A stretch of 64,000 nucleotides of DNA from contig BPUI01000002.1 in NCBI GenBank assembly GCA_019973575.1, positions 868,001 to 932,000 on the forward strand, read 5' to 3'. The notes below the pieces were generated by a model. The model was not told the DNA's origin, made no database searches, and saw only the letters and a list, made by a program, of their open reading frames with translations. Numbering within the stretch: the first letter of the stretch is position 1; each line of letters begins with the position of its first letter. Position numbers and translations under genes: made by a program. This stretch comes from Gemmatimonadetes bacterium T265. Its GTDB lineage: Bacteria; Gemmatimonadota; Gemmatimonadetes; Gemmatimonadales; Gemmatimonadaceae. Below are positions 1 to 8,270 of this stretch, piece after piece.

Positions 1-201
1 TTCCTGGGCTTCGCGCAGCTCTGGCGCACCAAGTTCCGCGACGACGCGCTGCGGCAGCAGCTGCTCACGGACCCGCACTCGCCGGGGCCGGTGCGGGCCC
101 TGGTGCCGCTCGTCAACAACGACGCGTTCGAGGCGGCGTGGGACGTGAAGCCGGGCGACAAGATGTACCGCGCGCCCGAGGAGCGGGTGCGGATCTGGTG
201 A
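1..201 (+). CDS. M13 family metallopeptidase, C-terminal fragment
   Basis: The left edge cuts this gene, and only the last 66 residues plus the TGA stop are present in frame 1. The visible tail begins FLGFAQLWRTKF and continues with LLTDPHSPGPVRA, VNNDAF and KPGDKMYRAPEERVRIW. These match the characteristic C-terminus of neprilysin/PepO-type M13 zinc endopeptidases (HSPGxxR, DAF, VKPGDxMY). The HExxH catalytic motif lies upstream, outside the window. M13 enzymes of such bacteria are usually secreted or periplasmic, but no signal peptide can be seen here. The gene converges on dnaE2, with only 48 bp between the two stops. Confidence 0.85.
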   Translation, partial: FLGFAQLWRTKFRDDALRQQLLTDPHSPGPVRALVPLVNNDAFEAAWDVKPGDKMYRAPEERVRIW

Positions 202-249
202 GGACGCGGGAGGACCGAGGGACGACGACCGCCCGGGCGAGCTCCCCCG

Positions 250-3200
250 TCAGTGGAAGTCGTGCGACCGGTACGCGAACCCCGCGTCCGGCGCGCCGTC
301 GTTAGGCGATCCGCCGTTCGCGGCCACCACCGCCTCCAGCGGCTCGACCGCGCGCGCGACGACGTTGACGAGCGCGCCCTCGCACTCCGCCCGGCCGTAG
401 ACCACGACGAACACGGCCCGGTGGACCGCCTCCCGGCACCGCTCCACGAGGCGCCGGTTGACGATCACGTTGAGCGTCCCGTGCTCGTCCTCGAGCAGCA
501 GGAACACCGTCCCCTTCGCGGTCGACGGCTTCTGGCGCACGATCACGAGCCCGGCGGTCACGACCTGCGTCCCGCCCCGGCAGCGCGCGACCCCGGCGCT
601 GTGGAGCGCGCCGACGCGGTCGCACCACGGGCGGTGGCGCGCCATGGGGTGGCCGGCCACCGACAGGCCTAACGCGTGGTAATCGGCCGAGACGCCGGCG
701 TGCGCGTCGGGCGCGGACGGCGCGTAGCCGCCCTCGCCCGCGTCGCGCGCGGGCGCGAGGGGGAGCGCGTCGCCCGCCGCGCGGAGCGCCTCCCACGCCG
801 CGCGTCGCCGGTCCGGCTCCCACGTCGCGAACGCGTGCGCCCGCGCCAGCGCCGTCGCCTCGGCCCGCGTGAGGCCCGCCCGCCGCACCACGTCCGCCAC
901 CGAGCCGAACGATCCCGCCGCGCGCGCCGCGGTCAGCCGCGCGAGCGCGCCGTCGCCGAGCCCGCGCACGAGCTTCCACCCGACCCGGAGCGCGGGCGCG
1001 TCGGGCGCGCCGTCGCGCTCCTCGATCGTGCACTCCGCCGCCCCGGCCACGAGGCACGGCAGCCGCACTTCCAGCCCGTGCCGCCGCGCGTCGTGCACGA
1101 GCGTCGACACCGAGTAGAAGCCCATCGGTTGCGCGTTCAGCAGCCCCGCGTAGAACGCCGCCGGCTCGTGCCGCTTGAGCCATGCCGTCGCATACGCGAT
1201 CAGCGCGAAGCTCCACGCGTGGCTCTCGGGGAAGCCGTAGTTTGCGAACGAACGTAGGTCCTCGGTCAGCTTCGCGGCGACTTCCTCGGGCACGTCACCC
1301 TCGACCATGCGGATGCGCAGCGTCTCGAGCGCGGCCATGAGGCGCGGGAGCTTGCGCTGGTTGCCCATCGTGCGCCGCAGCTCGTCGGCCTCCTCGGGTT
1401 TGTACTTGGCGAGTTCGACGGAGAGCGCCATCGCCTGTTCCTGAAAGATGGGCAGCCCCTGCGTGCGGCCGAGGATCGGCTTGAGCCGGGCTTCGAGTCC
1501 GGCGGGGTAGTCGACCGACGCTCGCCCACGCCGCCGCTCCACGTACGGGCGCACGAACTTGGCGACGATCGGCCCGGGGCGGATGAGCGCGACTTGGACG
1601 ACGAGGTCGTACATCTTCTCCGGCCGCGTGTGCACGAGCGACGAGATCTGCGCCCGGCTCTCGATCTGGAACGTGCCGAACGTGTCCCCCGCCGAGATCA
1701 TCGCGAAGGTCTCGGGGTCGTCCTGCGGCAGGCGGTACAGGTGCGGGCGCACGCCGCTCCGCCGCTCGACGACGTCGAACGCGCGGCGCACCATGCTGAG
1801 CGCGCCCAACCCCAGGAAGTCGAACTTCGGGATGCCTAACGCATCGAGGTCGTCCTTGTCGTACTGCAGGATCGTGCGCCCCATCGTCGTCGGCTCGACG
1901 GGGCACGTGTCGGCGAGCGGCTCGGCCGACAGCACGAAGCCCCCGGGGTGCGTCGAGCGCATGCGCGGCACGCCCTCGAACGCCGCAACGGCCCGGAGCA
2001 GCGCGTCGCCCCGCGGCGTCGCCGGGTCGAAGCCGGCCGCGCTCAGCCCGTACTCCGCGGCGAGCCCGTCGCGGAGCGCCGCCGCCCCCTCCTCGGGATC
2101 GACGTGGTGCAGCCGCTTGGAGAGCGCGAACGCGACCTCGACCGGCACGCCGTACGCGCGGCAGACGTCCTGCACGGCCGTGGGCGCGCTGTACGTCTGT
2201 ACGATGCACGCGATCGCGGCGTGCGCCCGGCCGTATTGCCTGTATACGTAGTCGAGCAGCTCCTCGCGCCGGTCGTGCTCGACGTCGACGTCGATGTCGG
2301 GCGCCTCCGTCAGTCCGTCGGCGCGCGCCGCGGAGAGGAAGCGTTCGAACAGGAGCCCGTGCTCCACCGGGTCGACCGCGGTGATGCCTAACACGTAAGC
2401 GACGGCGGAGTTCGCCGCGCTCCCGCGCCCCTGGCAGAGGATGTTGCGGCGCTCGGCCTCGCGGACCGCGTCCCACATGACGAGGAAGAAGCCGGCAAAG
2501 CCCAGTCGTCCGATCACACCCAACTCGTGCTCGATCTGCGCGCGCTGTCTCGCGGACAACGAATCACCCCAGCGTACGCGCGCCCCCGCCTCCACGCGCG
2601 CGCGCAGGAGCGCGTCGACGTCGGCGTAGCTGGTGTGCCCGTCGGACAGCGGGACATCGGGCAGCGCAGGCCGCGCCCACGACAGCTCAAATCCATCATT
2701 CCCGCCGCACGCCTCCGCGATTTCGGCGGTCGCCTCGACGCCCGCCTCGCGCCCGGTCCAGCGCCGGGCGACCGCCTCGGGGCTCGGCAGCCCCCACAGC
2801 TCGTTGGGCAGCAGGAGCCCGCGTGCGGCCGCGTCGTCGAGCGTCGTGCCGTGGCGGAGCGCGACGAGCACGTCGAACGCGCGCCGCCCCGCCTCGCCCA
2901 CGTACCGCGAATCGTTGGTCACGGCCCACCGCACCCCTGCCCGCTCGGCCAGCGCGGCGAGCGCGCCGGCGAGCGCCTCCTCGCGCCGCCCCGCGTGGTG
3001 CAGTTGCACCTCGACGGCGAGGTGCGTCTCCCCGCCCGCGCCGGCGAAGGCCTCACGCCACTCCGCAAGTAGCCGTTCGGCCTCGCCCCGCTGCCCGCGC
3101 CGGAGTAGGGCGCCCAGATGACCGCGGGTCGGCCCCGTGAGCAGCGTGAGCCCCGCCGCCCGCTCCGCCACATCCCGCCAGCGCACCTGGGGGTGCCCGC

Positions 3201-3549
3201 GGGGTGGTGCCTTCGCCGCCCGCCCCGCGTCGTCGCGCGACCACTCGGCCAGCCGCCCCGACCGCGCTCGCGTGACGAGCGCGGCGAGATGCCGGTACCC
3301 CTCGGCCGTGCGCGCGAGCAGCGCCATCGGCCGCCCGTCGACGAGCAACTCCACGCCGACCACCGGGCGTAGCTTGAGCCGCCGGCAGGCGAGCGTGAAG
3401 CGGACCACACCACCCAGGTCGCTCGCGTCGGTGAGGCCGATGCTCGTGTACCCCAGCTCGGCCGCGCGCGTGACGAGTTGCTCGGGCGCGGCCGAGCTCG
3501 TGCCGAAGGAGAAGGCGCTGTGCGCGCGCAACTCGACGAAGCGCTCCAC
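250..3549 (-). CDS. dnaE2: Error-prone DNA polymerase DnaE2 (ImuC)
   Basis: Alpha-subunit-type C-family polymerase used for translesion synthesis with ImuA and ImuB. The N-terminus has a PHP domain (VELRAHSAFSFGTSS, then LGYTSIGLTD). The polymerase core contains GRGSAANSAVAYVLG and the acidic PDIDVDVEHDRREE block. Helix-hairpin-helix-like sequence and a C-terminal OB fold (GLVIVRQKPSTAKGTVFLLLEDE) follow. The length of about 1100 residues is normal for DnaE2. An upstream TTG at 3555 is possible, but the GTG at 3549 places VELRAHS close to the start as in relatives, so it is preferred. It is the last gene of imuA-imuB-dnaE2 and lies 18 bp after imuB. Family knowledge: the cassette is damage-inducible and mutagenic. 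Confidence 0.95.
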   Translation of the reverse strand: MERFVELRAHSAFSFGTSSAAPEQLVTRAAELGYTSIGLTDASDLGGVVRFTLACRRLKLRPVVGVELLVDGRPMALLARTAEGYRHLAALVTRARSGRLAEWSRDDAGRAAKAPPRGHPQVRWRDVAERAAGLTLLTGPTRGHLGALLRRGQRGEAERLLAEWREAFAGAGGETHLAVEVQLHHAGRREEALAGALAALAERAGVRWAVTNDSRYVGEAGRRAFDVLVALRHGTTLDDAAARGLLLPNELWGLPSPEAVARRWTGREAGVEATAEIAEACGGNDGFELSWARPALPDVPLSDGHTSYADVDALLRARVEAGARVRWGDSLSARQRAQIEHELGVIGRLGFAGFFLVMWDAVREAERRNILCQGRGSAANSAVAYVLGITAVDPVEHGLLFERFLSAARADGLTEAPDIDVDVEHDRREELLDYVYRQYGRAHAAIACIVQTYSAPTAVQDVCRAYGVPVEVAFALSKRLHHVDPEEGAAALRDGLAAEYGLSAAGFDPATPRGDALLRAVAAFEGVPRMRSTHPGGFVLSAEPLADTCPVEPTTMGRTILQYDKDDLDALGIPKFDFLGLGALSMVRRAFDVVERRSGVRPHLYRLPQDDPETFAMISAGDTFGTFQIESRAQISSLVHTRPEKMYDLVVQVALIRPGPIVAKFVRPYVERRRGRASVDYPAGLEARLKPILGRTQGLPIFQEQAMALSVELAKYKPEEADELRRTMGNQRKLPRLMAALETLRIRMVEGDVPEEVAAKLTEDLRSFANYGFPESHAWSFALIAYATAWLKRHEPAAFYAGLLNAQPMGFYSVSTLVHDARRHGLEVRLPCLVAGAAECTIEERDGAPDAPALRVGWKLVRGLGDGALARLTAARAAGSFGSVADVVRRAGLTRAEATALARAHAFATWEPDRRRAAWEALRAAGDALPLAPARDAGEGGYAPSAPDAHAGVSADYHALGLSVAGHPMARHRPWCDRVGALHSAGVARCRGGTQVVTAGLVIVRQKPSTAKGTVFLLLEDEHGTLNVIVNRRLVERCREAVHRAVFVVVYGRAECEGALVNVVARAVEPLEAVVAANGGSPNDGAPDAGFAYRSHDFH

Positions 3550-3567
3550 GGGCAAGGTGTTAGGCGC

Positions 3568-5238
3568 TCAATCCCACCAGCCGTGCAGGAACCACGCGTC
3601 CGCCGCGCCGCCTTCCGCGGCGGAGAGGTCGCGGTAGAGCAGCACGAGGTCGCCGCGCCCGGTCAGGCATTGCCAGTACTCGCGCGACGCCGGCACGCCG
3701 TGTTCGGCCCCCGCCGTCACGCGGTCGGGCCCGGCCGCGGTGAGCACCTCGACGAGCGGGATCCCGTGCGGCGCCCGCGCCCCTTCGGCCAGCCGCTCGC
3801 GGTAGCGTACCGGGACCGGGTGCCCGCGCTCCGGGCGCGTGGTCACGGCGAGCGGGCGAGGGCGGGGGAGCACGCGCAGGTTCATCGACTCTTGCGCCGC
3901 CTCGGGCGCGTCCGGCCCGGGCGCGGGCGCGCGGACGATGCCTAACGTCGTGCGCTCCGCCGCCATGGCCCCGGTCGACGTCGCCCGCCCGCCGCCCGCG
4001 CCGCCCACGTGCAGCGTGAGACGGGGCGCCGCGGCCGGCGATCCATCGCCCGGTGGCCCCTCGCGCACGGCGAGCGCGGGGCGCCGTGCCTGCGCCTCCA
4101 TCGCCCGCGTCGCCGCTTCGACCGTCGTCGGCTCCCACGTCAGACGCCGTTCGGGGAGCGGGTGCGCGCCGGTCACGGGCCGCACGGGCCGCCCCGCGCC
4201 GTCCTCGATCAGCCGCGCCACCGCCGCCGCGGCCGCGGTCGCGGTCTGCCCGCCGCGGTCGAACAGGTCCGCCTGCGGCGCCGCCAGCGCGCGCGCCGTC
4301 TCGACCCGCAGCGCGAGCCCGCTCACCGCGTCCGATAGCTCCACGCGTTCCAGCTCGGCGCGCAGCAGCCGCCGCCACGTCGCGGGGTCGGCCGTGTCGC
4401 GCGCCGCCCGCACCCGCCGCTCGACCGCGCCCCCGCCGGCGAGCCGCAGGGCGAGCGTCATCGCGCCCGCCCCTTCGCCGCGCGCGCGCAACGCCCCGCA
4501 CACGCGCGCGACGAGCCGCCCCGCGACGAACAGCAGCCGCTCGGGTTCGCGCAGGTCGAACTCGTTCCACTCGAGCGACGCCGACGGCAGGGCGTGCCCG
4601 CCGTACCGGAAGACGCGCCGCGCGTCGTCGGCCCGCGCGAGCCGCCAGAGCGCGACGCCCGCGGCCCCGAGCCGCACCTCGACCGACTCGCGCGCGATGC
4701 GGGCGAGCGCGCCGCACGTGACCACGCCCACGTCCGCGAGCGTCGCCATCGCGCGCGCGACGGTCGTCGGAGACGCGCGGTCCGACTCCGTCCCTCCTGC
4801 GTCGTCCGCCGTGACCGACGGCAGCAGCACGGCGAGCGGGTGTGGGGCGAGGAACGCACGTTCGGCGTTCGGCGCCACGCCGGTGAGCGGCGCGGACGCG
4901 CCCGCGCCCGCGGGGCCCGCGCGGTGCGCGCCCCAGCGCGCCGCCACCGCCGCGACGACTGCGACGCGCGCGACCCCGACCCGCGGCCGCGCGACGCCCC
5001 GCTCGCGCGCGTGGCGGAGTACCTCGCGCGCCACCCGCCGCGCGGACAGCCCGCGCCCGTCGGCCCACACGTAGGTCCCGCCTTCCGGGTCCCCCTCGGC
5101 CGGCGCGAGCACCGCGTGCGGCGTCACCGCGAGCAGCCGCGCGAGCAGCGGGGCGAACGCGCCACCGTTAGGCACCCCCGTCCCGGGCGCACCCGCGGCG
5201 GTCGGCGGGTCGGGGGTCCAGAGCGTCACGAACGTCAT
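3568..5238 (-). CDS. imuB: ImuB-like Y-family polymerase homologue
   Basis: 556 residues. It starts MTFVTLWTPDPPTA, which resembles the ALWLPDWP opening of ImuB proteins. The middle follows a Y-family layout (YVWADGRGLSARR, then helix-rich ARELVRHAR-type sequence), and the C-terminal part has the little-finger-like LLFVAGRLVARVCGALRARG and the ImuB tail RPLAVTTRPERGHPVPVRY. ImuB proteins normally lack the catalytic acidic triad and act as the hub linking DnaE2, ImuA and the beta clamp. The start lies 71 bp inside imuA, an unusually long overlap that implies coupling. The call relies strongly on gene order, because the sequence is divergent and Ala/Arg-rich. Confidence 0.85.
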   Translation of the reverse strand: MTFVTLWTPDPPTAAGAPGTGVPNGGAFAPLLARLLAVTPHAVLAPAEGDPEGGTYVWADGRGLSARRVAREVLRHARERGVARPRVGVARVAVVAAVAARWGAHRAGPAGAGASAPLTGVAPNAERAFLAPHPLAVLLPSVTADDAGGTESDRASPTTVARAMATLADVGVVTCGALARIARESVEVRLGAAGVALWRLARADDARRVFRYGGHALPSASLEWNEFDLREPERLLFVAGRLVARVCGALRARGEGAGAMTLALRLAGGGAVERRVRAARDTADPATWRRLLRAELERVELSDAVSGLALRVETARALAAPQADLFDRGGQTATAAAAAVARLIEDGAGRPVRPVTGAHPLPERRLTWEPTTVEAATRAMEAQARRPALAVREGPPGDGSPAAAPRLTLHVGGAGGGRATSTGAMAAERTTLGIVRAPAPGPDAPEAAQESMNLRVLPRPRPLAVTTRPERGHPVPVRYRERLAEGARAPHGIPLVEVLTAAGPDRVTAGAEHGVPASREYWQCLTGRGDLVLLYRDLSAAEGGAADAWFLHGWWD

Positions 5239-6025
5239 ACGCGGCCACCGCGAGCGTGACCTCGGCCCGCTCGTTCCAGCCGAGCGCGCGCGCCCGCACC
5301 TCGGCGCGCACCTGCGTCGGGACGGCGGCGCCGAACGGCCCGCGCTGCCAGCGCACCCCGTGCAGGATGAGCCGCGACGTGACGCGGAGCGCCGCCATGC
5401 TCCCGCGCTCCGTCAGCACGACGAGCGCCGCGCCGCCGTCGCGCGTGGCGCGCGTGAGGCGCACCGTCTCGGTGCCCGCCGGCTCGCTCCCCGCCGCCAG
5501 CTCGAGCACGACGAGCGCGAAGGCCCCCGACCGCAGCACGAGCTCCGCGCAGCGCAGCGCGTTCATCCGGTCGCTCGGCTGCACGAGCAGTGGCAGCGCG
5601 TCGTCGCCCTCCGCCCGTCCGGTCGCCTCCGGCTCCGCGTCTGCGACCGGCCGTCCCCAGCCGTAGGTCAGCGTCTCGGTCCCGTCGATCCACGCGGCCC
5701 GCTCGCCGCCCGCGATCGCCGCCCGGCACGCGGAGCGCAGCACGGTCGCCGCGCCGGCCGCGGGCGCCCACGCCGTGAGCTTGCCGCGCGGCAGCCCGCC
5801 CCCCGGCAGCGCGCGGTCCAACCCCGGCACGTTGGTCGGCACCGGACGCGCCAGCCGCCCCGCGTCGCGCTCGACCAACGGGCGCGCGTCGGGAAACTGC
5901 TCGGCGAGCAGCCGGCGGACGTCCTCGATCGCGCGAAGCGGGGCGGCGGGCACGGTGGCGGCGGGCGGGCGCGGGTGACGGCATCCGGGGTCGAGCGTTC
6001 GGTTAGGCGTTGCCGCGGGCGGCAA
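5168..6025 (-). CDS. imuA: ImuA, RecA-like protein of the translesion cassette
   Basis: Up to 285 residues. The conserved part begins at LRAIEDVRRLLAEQFPDA and continues with VPGLDRALPGGGLPRGKLTAW, a RecA/SulA-like opening with a degenerate P-loop region (AAGAATVLRSACR). AFALVVLELAAG follows in the Walker B position. ImuA proteins bind RecA and ImuB. The open frame begins with TTG at 6025, but the first 24 residues look non-conserved, and a GTG at 5953 (MPAAPLRAIEDV) is an equally good or better start. The gene leads the imuA-imuB-dnaE2 operon and overlaps imuB by 71 bp. SOS control is expected from the family, but I found no convincing LexA box. Confidence 0.85.
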   Translation of the reverse strand: MPPAATPNRTLDPGCRHPRPPAATVPAAPLRAIEDVRRLLAEQFPDARPLVERDAGRLARPVPTNVPGLDRALPGGGLPRGKLTAWAPAAGAATVLRSACRAAIAGGERAAWIDGTETLTYGWGRPVADAEPEATGRAEGDDALPLLVQPSDRMNALRCAELVLRSGAFALVVLELAAGSEPAGTETVRLTRATRDGGAALVVLTERGSMAALRVTSRLILHGVRWQRGPFGAAVPTQVRAEVRARALGWNERAEVTLAVAAYDVRDALDPRPADRRGCARDGGA

Positions 6026-6026
6026 T

Positions 6027-6053
6027 GGTATACCGAACGGATCCCGAAAGCAA
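6027..6053 (-). promoter_or_regulatory. Possible imuA promoter
   Basis: On the minus strand TTGCTT (6053-6048) and TATACC (6032-6027) are separated by 15 bp, in one of the few AT-richer patches here. The spacing is shorter than the usual 16-18. If real, transcription starts near 6020, inside the TTG-initiated reading frame, which favours the GTG at 5953 as the imuA start. Confidence 0.3.
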
Positions 6054-6110
6054 GAAACGCGCGCGGCGCCCGAACGTCACCCGCCGAGCAATCCGGGGCG
6101 CCAGACACGC

Positions 6111-6177
6111 GTGGACCCCCGCTTTCGCGGGGGTTGACCGTACGAAGGCCGTCACCCCCGCGAAAGCGGGGGTCCAC
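6111..6177. repeat. REP-like intergenic inverted repeat
   Basis: Two perfect 24-bp arms (6111-6134 and 6154-6177) are inverted copies of each other around a 19-bp centre. Each arm also folds by itself, with core CCCCCGCTTTCGCGGGGG (7-bp stem, TTTC loop). It lies between the divergent-looking ends of imuA (start) and the SDR gene (stop). The core resembles the short GC-rich palindromes dispersed between genes in many bacterial genomes; it may also act as a bidirectional terminator or RNA stabiliser. Confidence 0.75.
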
Positions 6178-6210
6178 CCGCCCGCCGCGACTAACGCGCG
6201 CCCGCGCCGC

Positions 6211-7089
6211 CTACTCGCCCGGCGGGAAGTCCGCCCCCACCGTCGTTGCCTCCCACGCGTCGAAGTCGGTGCGCAGCTCGTCGAGCTTGCGCCGCGCGCC
6301 CTGGAGCGCGGCCTTGCCGAGCAGGAGGTGGAGCGGCGGGTTGGGCGACTCGACCGCGCGGATGATCGCGTCGGCGGCGCGCGCCGGGTCGCCCGGCTGC
6401 TTGCCGCTGTAGCCGCGGATGCTCTGCCGGTTCTTTCCCGCGGTCTCGTCGTAGTCGCGGATGTGGACCGTCGCCTCGTTCGCCGAGCGGCCCGCCCAGT
6501 CGGTGCGGAACCCGCTCGGCTCGACGACCGTCACCTTGATGCCGAGCGGCGCGACTTCCTGCGACAACGCGTCGGAGAAGCCGACGACGGCGAACTTGGT
6601 CGCGTTGTAGTAGCCGACCGCCGGGAACGCGCGGATCCCGCCGATCGACGAGATGTTGACGATGTGCCCGCGCCGGCGCCGGCGCATCCCGGGCAGCACG
6701 GCGCGCGTCATCGCCGCGAGGCCCCAGAAGTTGATCTCGAACATGCGCCGCACCTCGGCCTCGTCGCTTTCCTCGATCGCGCCGAAGTAGCCGATGCCGG
6801 CGTTGTTGACGAGCACGTCCACCCCGCCGAAGATCTCCTCGGCCGCCTGGACCACCGCGAGGACCTCGGACGCGTTGGTCACGTCGAGCTGCTGCACGTG
6901 CACCTGGTCGTCGCGGCGCCCCGCGGCCAGGTCGCGGACCGCCTCGGGGTCGCGCGCGGTGACCACGGTGCGGTGGCCGCGGTCGAGCACGGCCTTCGCC
7001 AGCTCGCGGCCGAAGCCGGTCGAGCAGCCGGTGATGATCCAGACGGGCGCGTTGGCGTCCGCCGCGTTCGCGTCGGGTTGGTCTGCCAT
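6211..7089 (-). CDS. Short-chain dehydrogenase/reductase (classical SDR)
   Basis: 292 residues, cytoplasmic. The Rossmann cofactor motif is TGCSTGFG near residue 20, followed by LDVTN, the NNAG motif in VDVLVNNAGIGYFG, the catalytic Ser in IVNISSIGG and the catalytic Tyr-Lys pair in YYNATK. The TARD segment after the second strand suggests NADP(H) preference. The substrate cannot be read from sequence. It sits 15 bp downstream of the nitroreductase gene and behind marR on the same strand, so it is probably co-transcribed and under MarR control. The ATG start is unambiguous (MADQPDANAAD). Confidence 0.93.
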   Translation of the reverse strand: MADQPDANAADANAPVWIITGCSTGFGRELAKAVLDRGHRTVVTARDPEAVRDLAAGRRDDQVHVQQLDVTNASEVLAVVQAAEEIFGGVDVLVNNAGIGYFGAIEESDEAEVRRMFEINFWGLAAMTRAVLPGMRRRRRGHIVNISSIGGIRAFPAVGYYNATKFAVVGFSDALSQEVAPLGIKVTVVEPSGFRTDWAGRSANEATVHIRDYDETAGKNRQSIRGYSGKQPGDPARAADAIIRAVESPNPPLHLLLGKAALQGARRKLDELRTDFDAWEATTVGADFPPGE

Positions 7090-7104
7090 GAGGGGCGGGA
7101 GTGG

Positions 7105-7731
7105 TTAGACGTAGCGCACCACGCGGTCGTGCGCGTGGCGGTGGTGCGAGAGCCTTTCTTCGGTACCCCGCCCGATCGCGACGAGCGCGGGCACCCGCAC
7201 GTGCGCCGGCAGCCCGAGCAACTGCTTGACCGCCTCCGGATCGAACCCCGCCATGGGCGACGTCTGGTAGCCGAGCGACTCGGCGGCGAGCACGAGGTAG
7301 CCGAGGGCGATGTGCCCCTGCGCGTACGCCCAGGCCTCGCGCTCGGCCTCCGACTGCGCGCCGAAGCTGCGGCGGATGCCCCCCGCCTGCCCGGCCCGCC
7401 GCTCGGGGTCCATCCCCGGGTGCTGGGTGCTCTCGAGCTCGGCGAGGGTGTCGGCCATGTCGGTGTAGAGCACGATCGTGGCCGGCGCGGAGCGCACCTG
7501 CCGCTGGTTGTTGGCCGCGGCCACGAGCCGGTCCTTCATCGCGGGCGACTCGACGACCACGAAGCGCCAGGGCTGGGCGTTGAACGCCGACGGCGCGCGG
7601 CGGACGACGTCGAAGATCGCCTCCAGGTCGTCGTGCGGGATCGGCTCGGGCGAGTAGGCGCGGATCGAGCGGCGACGCTCGGCGGCCGCGGCCACGCTGA
7701 GCGGTTCGGTCAGGACGGCGGTGTCGGCCAT
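7105..7731 (-). CDS. Nitroreductase family FMN oxidoreductase
   Basis: 208 residues from the ATG at 7731. A longer frame from TTG at 7773 would begin on top of the putative promoter/operator and is rejected. Family signatures are the FMN phosphate-binding RRRSIRAYSPEPIP near the N-terminus, VVRRAPSAFNAQPWRFVVV, and the C-terminal GYLVLAAESLGYQTSPMAGFD. Such enzymes reduce nitro groups, quinones or other electrophiles with NAD(P)H. The gene lies behind marR and ahead of an SDR gene, an arrangement typical of a redox- or electrophile-responsive detoxification operon. Confidence 0.92.
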   Translation of the reverse strand: MADTAVLTEPLSVAAAAERRRSIRAYSPEPIPHDDLEAIFDVVRRAPSAFNAQPWRFVVVESPAMKDRLVAAANNQRQVRSAPATIVLYTDMADTLAELESTQHPGMDPERRAGQAGGIRRSFGAQSEAEREAWAYAQGHIALGYLVLAAESLGYQTSPMAGFDPEAVKQLLGLPAHVRVPALVAIGRGTEERLSHHRHAHDRVVRYV

Positions 7732-7744
7732 GTCACGGAAGAAG

Positions 7745-7767
7745 GGTAATGTACCGCTAAGCGATAC
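7745..7767. promoter_or_regulatory. Palindromic operator/promoter region of the nitroreductase gene
   Basis: In the 80-bp gap between marR and the nitroreductase, bases 7751-7767 read GTACCGCTAAGCGATAC, a 17-bp palindrome with one mismatch per arm. Next to it GGTAATGTACC (7745-7755) is also near-palindromic and shares AATGTAC with the site before marR. On the minus strand TTGCAC (7773-7768) abuts the palindrome, so the palindrome fills the expected -35/-10 spacer. This is a good candidate MarR operator, but binding is inferred. Confidence 0.45.
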
Positions 7768-7811
7768 GTGCAAGAACAGTGCAGAAATGAATTACAAAGA
7801 CAAAAAGCCGA

Positions 7812-8231
7812 TCACCCGATCGAGTCGAGCACGCGCTCCAGCGCCGCGCGGTCCGCGACGGAGAGCGTGGCGTGGAAGCGCCGGGTGAACCGCGCGAGCT
7901 GCCGGCGCCCGAGGGCGTGGCGCTCCTCGCCGAGCGGGGTGAGGACCGCCCGCACGCTCCGGCGGTCCGCGGCGTCGTCGACGCGCCGGACGAGGCCGTC
8001 GGCCTCCATGCGGTCGGTGAGCTGCGTGATGTTGGAGCGGACGCACCCCTGGCCCGCGGCGAGCTCGCCGAGCGGCACCGGCGCGCCGGCGCGCGCGAGT
8101 TGCGCGAGCACGCCGAACTTGGCCCGCGACAGCCCGATCTCGGCCATTGCGGCCTCGAACTCTCCCTGCACCAGCTGCGCCGCGTCCAGGAACCGCAGCG
8201 CGAGCGGACGGTCGATGACGCTCTTGTTCAT
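7812..8231 (-). CDS. MarR family transcriptional regulator
   Basis: 139 residues, the usual MarR length. It has an N-terminal dimerisation helix (LALRFLDAAQLVQGEFEAAM), a winged-helix DNA-binding segment (PLGELAAGQGCVRSNITQLTDRMEADGLV) and the wing motif DAADRRSVRAVLTPLG (DxRxxxxxLT). It is the first gene of a three-gene set with a nitroreductase and an SDR. A perfect GTACAATGTAC palindrome lies directly upstream of its ATG, which suggests autorepression. A cysteine at the recognition helix (QGCVRSN) could be a redox sensor; that is speculative. Confidence 0.93.
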   Translation of the reverse strand: MNKSVIDRPLALRFLDAAQLVQGEFEAAMAEIGLSRAKFGVLAQLARAGAPVPLGELAAGQGCVRSNITQLTDRMEADGLVRRVDDAADRRSVRAVLTPLGEERHALGRRQLARFTRRFHATLSVADRAALERVLDSIG

Positions 8232-8232
8232 G

Positions 8233-8245
8233 GGTACAATGTACA
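8233..8245. promoter_or_regulatory. Candidate MarR autoregulatory operator
   Basis: GTACAATGTAC (8234-8244) is a perfect 11-bp palindrome ending three bases upstream of the marR ATG at 8231. The AATGTAC half recurs in the site before the nitroreductase gene (7748-7754), as expected for two operators of the same repressor. Its closeness to the start codon would let a bound repressor block transcription or translation start. Confidence 0.45.
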
Positions 8246-8270
8246 GCGGTGCGCGGTCGCGGTGTGCGCG

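Noticed and set aside
6026-6110. LexA/SOS box upstream of imuA
   Set aside because: No GAAC-N4-GTTC, CTGT-N8-ACAG or GTTC-N7-GTTC arrangement could be found; a lineage-specific motif cannot be excluded.
6010-7749. Long open frame on the plus strand (579 codons) opposite the SDR and nitroreductase genes
   Set aside because: Arg/Val/Glu-rich composition with no motifs; it mirrors the codon structure of two clearly recognisable minus-strand genes.
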